Shown here piece after piece: positions 19,994 through 29,505 of a DNA stretch of 64,000 nt. The DNA lies in the NCBI GenBank assembly GCA_022824365.1, contig JAJEAA010000029.1, forward strand, positions 186,001-250,000, given 5' to 3'. Below the pieces are notes generated by a model. That model saw only the letters and a program-made list of their open reading frames with translations. It did not search any database and was not told the DNA's origin. The stretch is from Anaerolineae bacterium. Lineage in GTDB: Bacteria; Chloroflexota; Anaerolineae; Aggregatilineales; Phototrophicaceae. The position numbers and the translations under genes are program-made. Position 1 is the first letter of the stretch; the number at the start of each line of letters is the position of its first letter.

Positions 19994-21250
19994 ATGGCGG
20001 AAATCACTGAACTGCGTTGTGTCATCGGTGGCTGCCGTTTCGCGCCAGATGAGGTTGAATATACTTGCCCGGAGCATGGCGAAGCGGGCACGCTTGATGT
20101 GCTCTATGATTATGCCGCGCTCAGCGCTTCTGTGGATCGCGACGCGCTCAGCGCTAGCCAACTCAGCAATATCTGGCGTTATAGAGCATTGCTGCCGGTC
20201 GACTCGGGCAGCCGCGTGCCGCCTGCCGCCGTTGGCTGGACGCCGCTTTACGAAGCGCCGCGCATCGCGGACCAGTTCGCCCTGCCCCGCGTTTGGGTGA
20301 AAGACGATGGCGCCAACCCAACGGGTTCGTTGAAAGACCGTGCGAGCGCGCTGGTATTGGCGCAAGCGCTTCAGGCAGAATACAAGATTGTGAGCGCCGC
20401 CAGCACCGGAAACGCGGCGGCCGCTTTGGCTGGCCTGGGCGCCGCCTTACCGGAAATTGATGTGCTGATCTTTGTGCCTGCAAGCGCGCCGGCGGCCAAG
20501 ATTGCGCAACTTCTCGTTTATGGCGCGCTTGTTCTACTGGTTGAAGGCAGCTATGACGATGCCTTCGAGTTGTGCATGGAGATCTGCCAGGATCAGGGCT
20601 GGTACATAAGAAATACAGGCGTGAATCCCTTCACGACCGAGGGCAAGAAGACGGTCGCTCTTGAGATTGCCGAGCAGTTGGATTGGCAAGTTCCGGATGT
20701 CGTGACGGTTAGCGTCGGCGATGGCAGTATCATAAGCGGTATCCATAAGGGCTTTCAAGATTTGGCTGAATTGGGCTGGATCGACCGCGTGCCGCGTTTG
20801 ATCGGAGTCCAGGCCGAAGGCAGCGCGGCGTTGGCGGATGCCTTCGCGGCTGGCTTGGCGCCGGAAGCAATGGCGCGGCAACCTGCGAATACGATCGCCG
20901 ACAGTATCGCCGCAGAATTGCCGCGCGACCGCGCCAAGGCATTGCGCGCGGTCCGGCAGACGGGCGGCGCCTTTCTCACGGTCTCGGATGACGAAATTCT
21001 GGCCGCGATACCGAGGCTGGCGCAACTGAGTGGCGTATTCGCCGAACCAGCTGCTGCCGCTAGCTTCGCCGGCTTGGGTCGGGCGCTGCGTATCGGACTT
21101 GTTGACAAAGATGAGACCGTGTGCCTCGTGAGCACGGGAAACGGCCTGAAGGATATCGATGGCGCGCGGAAGTCCGTAACGGGCGCATTAAGCGTCCCGC
21201 CTGAAATTGCCGCGGTCAAAACGGCATTAAATGAGTTCGGGGTCTTATGA
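19994..21250 (+). CDS. thrC: Threonine synthase-like PLP enzyme
   Basis: KDDGANPTGSLKDRASALV; SAASTGNAAAALAGL; Cys-rich N-terminus. Confidence 0.8.
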   Translation: MAEITELRCVIGGCRFAPDEVEYTCPEHGEAGTLDVLYDYAALSASVDRDALSASQLSNIWRYRALLPVDSGSRVPPAAVGWTPLYEAPRIADQFALPRVWVKDDGANPTGSLKDRASALVLAQALQAEYKIVSAASTGNAAAALAGLGAALPEIDVLIFVPASAPAAKIAQLLVYGALVLLVEGSYDDAFELCMEICQDQGWYIRNTGVNPFTTEGKKTVALEIAEQLDWQVPDVVTVSVGDGSIISGIHKGFQDLAELGWIDRVPRLIGVQAEGSAALADAFAAGLAPEAMARQPANTIADSIAAELPRDRAKALRAVRQTGGAFLTVSDDEILAAIPRLAQLSGVFAEPAAAASFAGLGRALRIGLVDKDETVCLVSTGNGLKDIDGARKSVTGALSVPPEIAAVKTALNEFGVL

Positions 21251-22296
21251 GCGCGCGCACAACGGTTTCGATCGTGGCGCCGGTATATAATGAAGCCGGC
21301 AACTTGCGGCGCTTCTACGAGGAGGTGAGGGCGGCGCTGGAGGGCGCCGGCCTAAGCTGGGAGTTGCTGCTGGTTAATGATGGCAGTACCGATGGCTCGC
21401 ATGAATTAATGTTACAATTGGCCGATGCTGATCCGCGCTTGCGCGTCATCAGTTTCGCGCGGAACTTCGGTCATCAGATCGCCGTGACGGCCGGGATCGA
21501 TTATGCTTGCGGGCGCGCGGTGATCTTGATTGATGCCGATCTTCAAGATCCGCCAGCGGTCATCCCGCGCTTGGTCGCCAAATGGAGAGAAGGCTACGAC
21601 GTGGTCTACGCCGTGCGGTCCGAGCGGAAGGGCGAAAGTTTTTGGAAACGGTTCAGCGCCAGGATCTTCTATCGCTTGATCCACCGCATCACGGATATCG
21701 ATATTCCCGTTGATACGGGAGATTTTCGTTTGATGGACGAACGGGTGGCGGTTGTGCTGCGGCAAATGCGCGAACATCATCGCTTTGTGCGCGGCATGAC
21801 GAGTTGGGTCGGCTACAAACAGATCGGCATCGAATACGTGCGTGAGCAGCGAGTTTGGGGGGAAACAAAGTACCCGCTGCGCAAGATGATCGCGTTTGCG
21901 CTGGACGCCGTGACCAGCTTTTCCTTCTTCCCCTTGCAGATCATGATTTATATCAGTTTCACTCTTGCAATACTGTCCTTACTGGTCGGCGTCATAATTT
22001 CCGGGCTGCGGCTGGTTATGGGCGAGGAGTTCTTCGGCGGCCAGGCGACCACGATCATTTTGTTGCTGCTTCTCAGCTCTTTTCAACTATTTTTTCTCTT
22101 TATAATCGGTCAATATGTCGCGCGCACCTACGACGAGTCGCGCGATCGTCCACTATATGTCGTGTCGTCGACTTATGGTTTGGGCGAACCGTTGGCGCCA
22201 AATCAACGCATCGGTATTGCGCCCAGCAGTGGTCAGTCGGGCGCTGGCTTAGTCGATCAAGAGACGATGGGGGTGGCGGGTCATGGCCGCGTCTGA
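21247..22296 (+). CDS. Family 2 glycosyltransferase (DPM/GtrB-like) with C-terminal TM helices
   Basis: SIVAPVYNEAGNLRRFYEEV; VNDGSTDGS; IDADLQDPP; two C-terminal hydrophobic helices. Confidence 0.88.
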   Translation: MSARTTVSIVAPVYNEAGNLRRFYEEVRAALEGAGLSWELLLVNDGSTDGSHELMLQLADADPRLRVISFARNFGHQIAVTAGIDYACGRAVILIDADLQDPPAVIPRLVAKWREGYDVVYAVRSERKGESFWKRFSARIFYRLIHRITDIDIPVDTGDFRLMDERVAVVLRQMREHHRFVRGMTSWVGYKQIGIEYVREQRVWGETKYPLRKMIAFALDAVTSFSFFPLQIMIYISFTLAILSLLVGVIISGLRLVMGEEFFGGQATTIILLLLLSSFQLFFLFIIGQYVARTYDESRDRPLYVVSSTYGLGEPLAPNQRIGIAPSSGQSGAGLVDQETMGVAGHGRV

Positions 22297-22534
22297 AGGC
22301 AAGGACCTGCAAATGGTCCGTCAGTATCGGCAGTTGGTTGAAGATTACGAGGCGATCGACAGTCGCATTGACGCGTTGATCATGGCAAACAAGGGCAAGA
22401 GTGAAGACATGTCGGCCGAAGATCGGCGCCTTTACCGCGAGTTGGCGCGAAAGCGCAGCGAAATCCTCAATGAAATGCGATTGTTGGAACGACAATTGAA
22501 TCTGATGGAAGATGACGCGCCCGACGCCAAATGA
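22283..22534 (+). CDS. Small charged helical hypothetical protein
   Basis: 83 aa; overlaps the GT2 end by 14 bp in the same direction; continuous operon spacing. Confidence 0.6.
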   Translation: MAASEGKDLQMVRQYRQLVEDYEAIDSRIDALIMANKGKSEDMSAEDRRLYRELARKRSEILNEMRLLERQLNLMEDDAPDAK

Positions 22535-22544
22535 GGAATACAAG

Positions 22545-23924
22545 ATGGTCACAGGTCCCAGCTTCGAAGAAATGTTGCACCCGCAGACAATTGATCCGAA
22601 AATTCGCGCTGATGCTTTGGCCGCATTGGAGAATGATCCGCTCAATCCGCTGAATCTTTATAACATCACCTGGCGAGACCCGCAGAATCAGATCTACCAC
22701 ATTGTTTTACCCAGAGAACTCACCGGCGTTGACGCCAATATCGTTTTGATATACGGCATGCATTTCCCGTCGGGCAGCCACAAGGTCGGGGCGGCCTATT
22801 CGGTTCTGCTGGAGAAGCAGTTGTTAGGCGAGGTCGACCCGAATGCGCACACACTGGTTTGGCCCTCGACCGGCAATTATGGGATCGGTGGCGCTTTCAT
22901 CGGCTGCCGCATGGAGTACGACAGTATTGTCGTATTGCCGGAGGAGATGAGCCAGGAACGATTCGATCGCATTACCCGCTATGGCGCGCGGATCATTCGC
23001 ACGGCGGGCAGCGAGAGCAATGTCAAAGAAATATATGACGAGGTTAAGCGGCTGCGCGGAAGCGATCCCAAGATTCGCGTGCTCAACCAATTCGAAGTGA
23101 TGGGCAATTATCGCTTTCACTACCATGTAACCGGGAATACCTTGGTAGAGTTGGCGGCTGAGTTGCAGGATGAGGGCATTGGCGCGGGGATGATTTCGGC
23201 TTATGTGTCGGCCATGGGTAGCGCCGGCACCATCGCCGCTGGCGACCGACTAAAACAGATTTGGCCGGATCACAAAATCGTCGGCCTGGAGCCGATCCAA
23301 TGCCCGACGCTCTACAACAATGGTTACGGCGCGCATGAGATACAGGGCATCGGCGACAAGCATGTGACCTGGATCCATAATGTGTTTAATATGGATGCGC
23401 TCATGGCGATAGACGACATGGATGCTCTGAATGGATTGCGAATACTGGCGGAGGAACGCGGCCGACAGGTCTTGCGCGAGCGCTTTGGCCTGGCGGAAGG
23501 CATGGCCCGGCAGCTTTCGCAAGCCTTGGGCATCAGCGGAATCTGCAATATTATCGGCGCTATTAAAACAGCGAAGTTTTACAATTTGGGGAGGCAGGAT
23601 GTGGTGGTGACTGTCGCCACCGATGCCATGGAGCGTTACGGCTCGGTTATGAAGCAACTCCGCCGTCAGCATGGTCCCTTGGACGAGGCGAGAGCGACGG
23701 CGATTATCGACGGAGTCTTTCATCGCGCGGGCACAGACTGGGTGGTGGAAGGGAGCCGCGAAGCGCGAGAACGCTGGCACAACTTGAAGTATTACACCTG
23801 GGTGGAACAGCAAGGCAAGACGGTCGCTGAACTCGACGCTCAGCGCGATCCGGCTTGGTGGATCGGCCATCAGGAGCGGGTCGCCGAGATCGACAAGCGC
23901 CTCCTGGCGCAACGCAGGCAGTAA
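22545..23924 (+). CDS. Fold-type II PLP-dependent enzyme, uncharacterised
   Basis: FPSGSHKVGAAYSVL (PLP-Lys); WPSTGNYGIGGAFIGCRM; VSAMGSAGTIAAGDRLKQ. Confidence 0.8.
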   Translation: MVTGPSFEEMLHPQTIDPKIRADALAALENDPLNPLNLYNITWRDPQNQIYHIVLPRELTGVDANIVLIYGMHFPSGSHKVGAAYSVLLEKQLLGEVDPNAHTLVWPSTGNYGIGGAFIGCRMEYDSIVVLPEEMSQERFDRITRYGARIIRTAGSESNVKEIYDEVKRLRGSDPKIRVLNQFEVMGNYRFHYHVTGNTLVELAAELQDEGIGAGMISAYVSAMGSAGTIAAGDRLKQIWPDHKIVGLEPIQCPTLYNNGYGAHEIQGIGDKHVTWIHNVFNMDALMAIDDMDALNGLRILAEERGRQVLRERFGLAEGMARQLSQALGISGICNIIGAIKTAKFYNLGRQDVVVTVATDAMERYGSVMKQLRRQHGPLDEARATAIIDGVFHRAGTDWVVEGSREARERWHNLKYYTWVEQQGKTVAELDAQRDPAWWIGHQERVAEIDKRLLAQRRQ

Positions 23925-23945
23925 GCGAGAGACACAGGTTCGATA

Positions 23946-24389
23946 ATGTATGCTGACGACCGAGTGCTGGTAGGCGTCATAAAGCGCAAGAAAGATTTCC
24001 AGATCGCCCGTCGGTCTAACTGGTATCGGATCCCGCAGCGCCAATTGCCGCGCGGACTGAATGCCGAGTACATCGCCTTGTTTTTAAGCGGCAAGACCTT
24101 TCGCGAGCGCAGCGGCACCATCGCTTACTTCGCGCGAATCACCGGGTTGGAGCTGGCCCGGCGAGGCGAGTTGCTGCCCGATGAAGACCAGCGGGCGAAT
24201 GAGATCTACTACAAGGTGCAGTTTCGTCAACTGATTCAGCGAGACCCGCCGATAGCTAATTTGCCGGCGCGGTCCATCAGTTTCATCCGCACGACCTGGG
24301 ATCGTTTCATCTGCGCCGAGACTGTCGGCGACTTGTACAGCGCTGCTGATTTCTATGTCGATCGTGTTTATCACGCGCTGCGGAACTGA
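23946..24389 (+). CDS. Conserved hypothetical protein
   Basis: 147 aa; VLVGVIKRKKDFQIARRSNWYRIPQRQLPRG...RSISFIRTTWDRF. Confidence 0.65.
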   Translation: MYADDRVLVGVIKRKKDFQIARRSNWYRIPQRQLPRGLNAEYIALFLSGKTFRERSGTIAYFARITGLELARRGELLPDEDQRANEIYYKVQFRQLIQRDPPIANLPARSISFIRTTWDRFICAETVGDLYSAADFYVDRVYHALRN

Positions 24390-24409
24390 AGCGCAGGAGG
24401 CATAGACTC

Positions 24410-25771
24410 ATGTCCGATATGATCATCGTAAACGGGACGCTTGTCACCTTGGGCGGGGCTCCGCGCATATTACCCGATCAGGCGCTGTATATCGCCGACG
24501 GGCGGATAATGGCCTTGGGCAAGCGCGCCGATTTGGCGGCGCTGCATCCCAATGCCGACATTGTGGATGCCCGCGGACAATATGTGATGCCCGGCAACAT
24601 CTGCGCCCACACCCATTTTTATGGCGCCTATGCCCGCGGCATGGCGATACCGGGTCCGGCGCCGCGTGACTTCCCACAAATTCTGAGTCGCTTGTGGTGG
24701 CCGCTGGATAAAGCCCTGGATCGAGAGAGTGTGCGGGCGAGCGCCCTGGTCTGCCTTGTCGACGCGGTCAAGCACGGGACGACCAGCCTGGTTGATCATC
24801 ATGCCAGTCCAAACTTCATCCACGGCAGCCTTGATGTCATTGGCGATGCCATTGACGAGGCTGGCCTGCGCGCCGTCTTGTGCTACGAAGTGACCGATCG
24901 CGATGGCATGAACAAAATGCGCGCCGGTATCGCCGAAAACTTGCGCTTCATGGCGAAGTCAGCGACCCATCCGCGGATACGCGGGACCTTTGGTCTCCAC
25001 GCCAGCTTGACGCTCAACGATGAAAGTCTGCGCGCCTGCGCCGATGCCATTACGACGGACGGCGGCTATCATATCCACGTCGCCGAACACGAGGCGGACG
25101 AAGAGGACAGTCTGCGCCGCAGCGGAGCGCGCGTGGTGGAGCGGCTGGACCAATACGGCATCTGGCGCGATTCCACCATCGCCGCGCATTGCGTGCATAT
25201 TGACAATGCTGAGCGAGATATTTTGCGCGAGCGGGGCGTCTGGGTCAGCCATCAGCCGCGCTCTAATATGAACAACGGCGTGGGAGCGGCTGATATCGAT
25301 GGCTTGCTTGATGCCGGCATCAAGCTCTGCCTTGGCAATGATGGCTTCAGCAATAATATGTGGGCGGAATGGAAAGCGGCTTATCTCCTGCACAAGGTCG
25401 TCAATCGCGACCCGCGCCGCGCAAATGGCATGAACATCGCCCAAATGGCTTGGGGGAATAACGCCCGCTTGATCGGGCGATTTTTCCCCGGCGAGACCAT
25501 CGGCGAGATTGTCCCGGGCGCGGCCGCCGATTTGATCTTCGTCGATTATCAGCCCTTCACGCCGCTTACCGCCGGCAATCTGCCCTGGCATCTGCTGTTT
25601 GGCTTTGAGGCGTCGATGGTGACCGCTACGATCTGCGGGGGCCGCCTGCTCATGCGCGATCGGGAGTTGCTCACGCTGGACGAAGCCGAGATCGTGGCGG
25701 AGGCCATGGCATTGGCGCCAAGAGTTTGGGAAAAGTATACGCGAAACGCCCAGGATACTTTACAATCCTAG
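24410..25771 (+). CDS. ssnA: SsnA-family aminohydrolase
   Basis: MPGNICAHTHFYGAYARGM; LSRLWWPLDKALDRESV; GTTSLVDHHASP resembles E. coli SsnA; SD GGAGG upstream. Confidence 0.82.
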   Translation: MSDMIIVNGTLVTLGGAPRILPDQALYIADGRIMALGKRADLAALHPNADIVDARGQYVMPGNICAHTHFYGAYARGMAIPGPAPRDFPQILSRLWWPLDKALDRESVRASALVCLVDAVKHGTTSLVDHHASPNFIHGSLDVIGDAIDEAGLRAVLCYEVTDRDGMNKMRAGIAENLRFMAKSATHPRIRGTFGLHASLTLNDESLRACADAITTDGGYHIHVAEHEADEEDSLRRSGARVVERLDQYGIWRDSTIAAHCVHIDNAERDILRERGVWVSHQPRSNMNNGVGAADIDGLLDAGIKLCLGNDGFSNNMWAEWKAAYLLHKVVNRDPRRANGMNIAQMAWGNNARLIGRFFPGETIGEIVPGAAADLIFVDYQPFTPLTAGNLPWHLLFGFEASMVTATICGGRLLMRDRELLTLDEAEIVAEAMALAPRVWEKYTRNAQDTLQS

Positions 25772-25802
25772 AAATACTGTGACGGCTGGAACAGGGGCGG
25801 AT

Positions 25803-26465
25803 ATGAAGACACTGGCGATTCTGGGCGGTACTGGCAAGGAAGGCGCTGGCTTGGCCATGCGCTGGGCGCTAAAGGGCTATCGCGTTATCATCGGGTCGCG
25901 CGCGGCGGAAAAGGCCGAGCGGCGCGCGAGAGAGATGAATGCCGAACTCGGCGATGACTTGCTGACCGGTTTGGCGAACGAAGACGCCGCTGCCGCGGCT
26001 GATATCGTGATTCTTAGTGTGCCATATAGCGCGCATGGCCCCACGCTGTGTGACTTGCGCGAGCAATGTCGCGGCAAAATCCTGGTTGATTTGACCGTAC
26101 CGTTGAAGCCGCCCGAGATCATGGCGGTCAATCTGCCCGAAGGCGGCGCCGCGGCAATTGAGGCGCAAGCCATGTTGGGCGATTCTGTATCCGTGGTCGC
26201 CGCCTTTCAGAATGTCAGCGCGATCAAGCTGCGGCAACTCGATCGGGATGTCGATTGCGATGTCTTGGTCTGCGCCGATGACGCCGATGCCAAGTCGGCG
26301 GTCATTGAATTGGTCATTGCCGCCGGCATGCGCGGTATCGATGCGGGTCCTCTGAAGAATGCGGTGGCGGCCGAGTCTTTGACTCCCATACTCTTGCATA
26401 TCAACCGCGCTTACAAGGTCAAGGGCGCCGGCATTCGCATTACCGGCTTGGAAACATCAGAATGA
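25803..26465 (+). CDS. npdG: F420-dependent NADP reductase
   Basis: LAILGGTGKEGAGLAMRWALKGYRVIIGSRAAEKA; ILSVPYSAHG. Confidence 0.85.
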   Translation: MKTLAILGGTGKEGAGLAMRWALKGYRVIIGSRAAEKAERRAREMNAELGDDLLTGLANEDAAAAADIVILSVPYSAHGPTLCDLREQCRGKILVDLTVPLKPPEIMAVNLPEGGAAAIEAQAMLGDSVSVVAAFQNVSAIKLRQLDRDVDCDVLVCADDADAKSAVIELVIAAGMRGIDAGPLKNAVAAESLTPILLHINRAYKVKGAGIRITGLETSE

Positions 26466-27229
26466 GCCACGCGCCAAGATTGACCGCCTTTGCCATCCCG
26501 GCTATCCCGCTCATCCGCTCAGGTGATGATATTGTTGACATAATCCTGGCGCGGGCGGCTGCGGCGGATATGCAAATCCAAGATGGCGATGTATTGGTCA
26601 TCGCGTCCAAGATCGTCGCCAAAGCCGAGGGACGTTATTTGCGCTTGTCAGAGGTATGCCCTTCGGAGCGGGCCGATGCGCTGGCGGCCGAGACGGGAAA
26701 GAATCCTCGCCTGGTCGAGTTGATCTTGCAGGAGTCCAACGCGATCTCGCGCAAGCGCCTGGGCGTACTGGTCACGGAGCATCGTCTGGGTTTCGTCTCC
26801 GCCAATGCCGGCGTCGATCAGAGCAATATAGAAGCAGGTGATGATGCGGCGCTGCTTTTGCCGCGCGATCCAGATGGCGCGGCCGCCGCGATTCGCGCCG
26901 ATATCAAGGCGCGTTGCAGCATCGATGTCGCCGTCATCATCAGCGATACGCACGGCCGAGCCTTTCGTGTGGGCAATGTAGGCGTCGCCATCGGCGCTGC
27001 CGGCTTGCCGGCGGTCAAGGATCTGCGCGGCAGCCGCGATCTCTATGGTCGCATGCTTGAGGTGACGCAATTGGCTTACGCCGATCTGGTCGCGTCGACG
27101 GCGCACTTGCTTTCCGGTGAAGCGGACGAAGGTTTGCCGGCGGTCGTGATCCGTGGACTGGACCTGAGCGCAAAGCACGGACGCGCGGCTGATATGATCC
27201 GTTCGGCCGAGCATGATCTTTATCGCTAA
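26462..27229 (+). CDS. cofE: Coenzyme F420-0:L-glutamate ligase
   Basis: IPLIRSGDDIVDIIL; DVLVIASKIVAKAEGR; VIISDTHGRAFRVGNVGVAIGAAGLPAV. Confidence 0.92.
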   Translation: MSHAPRLTAFAIPAIPLIRSGDDIVDIILARAAAADMQIQDGDVLVIASKIVAKAEGRYLRLSEVCPSERADALAAETGKNPRLVELILQESNAISRKRLGVLVTEHRLGFVSANAGVDQSNIEAGDDAALLLPRDPDGAAAAIRADIKARCSIDVAVIISDTHGRAFRVGNVGVAIGAAGLPAVKDLRGSRDLYGRMLEVTQLAYADLVASTAHLLSGEADEGLPAVVIRGLDLSAKHGRAADMIRSAEHDLYR

Positions 27230-27236
27230 GTCAGCG

Positions 27237-27842
27237 ATGAATCCCGACGCCCTGCTGCAATTCATGCGCGAGCGCCGCTCACTGCGACGCTATGAGGCGC
27301 GTGCCGTTCCGCCGGAATGCATCGAGCAATTGCTGGAAGCCGCCAGTTGGGCGCCATCCGCTCATAACCGGCAGCCCTGGCGCTTCGTGGTTATAGAAGC
27401 GCCCGCTATCAAGGAGCGGCTGGCGCGGGAAATGGGCGCGCGCCTACGCCTCGACTTGCAAGCGGATGGTATGGCGGAAGAGTTCATCGAGAACGATGTC
27501 GGGCGTTCCTACGCGCGCATTACCTCGGCGCCGCTTTTGCTCCTGCTCTGTATGAGTCTTGGCGATATGGATGTCTATGCCGACGACCAGCGCAACGCGC
27601 ACGAGGCGACCATGGCGCAACAAAGCGCGGCGATGGCGGGCCAGAATATATTACTGATGGCCGCCAGCCTCGGCTTAGGCGCTTGCTGGATGTGCGCGCC
27701 CTTGTTCTGCCAGGGCTTAGTCGCATCGGTTTTGGACCTGCCCGTCGACTGGCGACCGCAAGGCATGATCACGTTGGGTTATCCGGCGCAGATTCGAAAG
27801 CGAAGCCGCGACCCTTGGGAAGCAAAAACATTGTGGCGATAG
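27237..27842 (+). CDS. Nitroreductase-family protein (FbiB C-terminal-like)
   Basis: FMRERRSLRRYEARAVPPE; ASWAPSAHNRQPWRFVV; directly follows cofE. Confidence 0.82.
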   Translation: MNPDALLQFMRERRSLRRYEARAVPPECIEQLLEAASWAPSAHNRQPWRFVVIEAPAIKERLAREMGARLRLDLQADGMAEEFIENDVGRSYARITSAPLLLLLCMSLGDMDVYADDQRNAHEATMAQQSAAMAGQNILLMAASLGLGACWMCAPLFCQGLVASVLDLPVDWRPQGMITLGYPAQIRKRSRDPWEAKTLWR

Positions 27843-28777
27843 ACAAGAATGTTGTTGTCCTGATCGGCGGCGTCGGCGGAGCCAAGCTGGCGCTCGGTTT
27901 GAGCCAGGTGGTGAAGCCCGAAAGGCTAACCTTCATCGTCAACACTGGCGATGATTTCTGGCATCTCGGCCTAAAAATCTGCCCGGACCTCGATACGCTG
28001 ATGTATACTCTGTCCGGCTTGGTTGACCCCGCCACTGGCTGGGGCGTCGCGCATGACTCCGATGCGGTATTAAGAAGCCTGCATGTAAATTTTGGTCTTG
28101 AGCCCTGGTTTCGGCTCGGTGACAAAGACCTGGCCACGCATCTCATGCGGACGCAAATGTTGCGATCAGGAAACACGCTGACCGAAGCGACTGTGTGCCT
28201 GACTGAGCGTTTAGGCATTCGCGCGCGCTTGCTGCCTATGTCCGATGCCGAAGTGCCAACGATCGTGGATACCGCCGAAAAGGGCGAGCTCGGTTTTCAA
28301 AAATACTTCGTAAAGCACCGCTGGCAGCCGACTGTCAGATCGATACGACATCAGAATTGTGAAAGGGCGCAAGTTTCGACGGCTGTCCAAGCGGCCCTTG
28401 CCGCCGCGGATATGGTGTTGCTTGCGCCATCCAACCCCTGGCTTTCGCTGGCGCCGATCCTGGCGGTTCCCGGTCTGCGCGCCCTCCTCAAAGACCTGAC
28501 CTTGCCAATTGTGGCGGTGACGCCGATTATTGCTGGCGACGCTGTAAAAGGTCCGACGGCAAAGATCATGACTGAGCTTGGCATTGATGTATCGGCGAAG
28601 TCAGTGGTCGATTACTTCGGCGTCTTGATTAATGGTTTTGTTGACGACATTCGCAACGAGCCCTTTGACGATGGGAGGCTGCGTCTGGCGCGGATGGATA
28701 CGCTGATGACAGACCTGTCGGCCAAGGTCGGCCTGGCGCGCGCAATTCTGGCTTGGATCGAGGGCTGGGCGCCATGA
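27833..28777 (+). CDS. cofD: 2-phospho-L-lactate transferase
   Basis: VVLIGGVGGAKLALGLSQVV; VNTGDDFWHLGLKICPDLDTLMYTLSGLVD. GTG at 27833 preferred over 27683. Confidence 0.92.
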   Translation: MAIDKNVVVLIGGVGGAKLALGLSQVVKPERLTFIVNTGDDFWHLGLKICPDLDTLMYTLSGLVDPATGWGVAHDSDAVLRSLHVNFGLEPWFRLGDKDLATHLMRTQMLRSGNTLTEATVCLTERLGIRARLLPMSDAEVPTIVDTAEKGELGFQKYFVKHRWQPTVRSIRHQNCERAQVSTAVQAALAAADMVLLAPSNPWLSLAPILAVPGLRALLKDLTLPIVAVTPIIAGDAVKGPTAKIMTELGIDVSAKSVVDYFGVLINGFVDDIRNEPFDDGRLRLARMDTLMTDLSAKVGLARAILAWIEGWAP

Positions 28778-29421
28778 GCCTTTGGGCTATCATTCCGGTG
28801 AAACCGCTGAAAAACGCCAAGAGTCGCCTGGCGCCGGCTTTGCTGCCCAATCAGCGATTCGAATTGGCTCAAGCGATGTTTCGCCATGTGCTCTCTGTGA
28901 CCGCTACAATTCAACAGGTCACAGGCGTGCTGGTGATTTCCCGCGATACCAAGGCGCTGGCGATAGCCCGGGAATTGGGCGCTAAGACCTTGCAGGAAGG
29001 CGCTTTATCGAATCTTAATCCCGCGCTCCTGCGAGCGACCATGGTGGTCAAGAGCTGGCGCGCCGACGCTGTTCTGATCTTGCCGGCGGACCTGCCCTTC
29101 ATCAATGCGGAAGACATCCGCGCGATGATCCGGCTGGCTGATGAAGATTCTCTTGTCATCGCCACCGATCGCGAACGCGATGGCACCAACGCCCTGCTGA
29201 TTCGCCCGCCCGGCGCGATCGAATATGAATACGGCCGCGGCAGTTACGCGCGGCATATTCACTTGGCGGAGAAAGTCGGCCTGCGTGTCTCCACCTATCA
29301 ATCTGACCGAATGGCTCTGGATATTGATGTTCCTGAGGATCTCAGAGATTATCAGGAAATCCTGGCGGGCGGCCAGTTCGGTCACTTGCCGTCCTTCCCG
29401 CTGGCGCTCGGCGCGAGTTGA
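28774..29421 (+). CDS. cofC: 2-phospho-L-lactate guanylyltransferase (CofC/FbiD)
   Basis: MSLWAIIPVKPLKNAKSRLAPALLPNQR; LPADLPFINAEDI; ATGA overlap with cofD. Confidence 0.9.
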   Translation: MSLWAIIPVKPLKNAKSRLAPALLPNQRFELAQAMFRHVLSVTATIQQVTGVLVISRDTKALAIARELGAKTLQEGALSNLNPALLRATMVVKSWRADAVLILPADLPFINAEDIRAMIRLADEDSLVIATDRERDGTNALLIRPPGAIEYEYGRGSYARHIHLAEKVGLRVSTYQSDRMALDIDVPEDLRDYQEILAGGQFGHLPSFPLALGAS

Positions 29422-29505
29422 GGTCGGGGCATGATTTGCCTCAAGAGGCGATGATGATAGATAATATCGGTGACAAGGGATGCACTAGCGAACTGGAGAA
29501 TTCTC

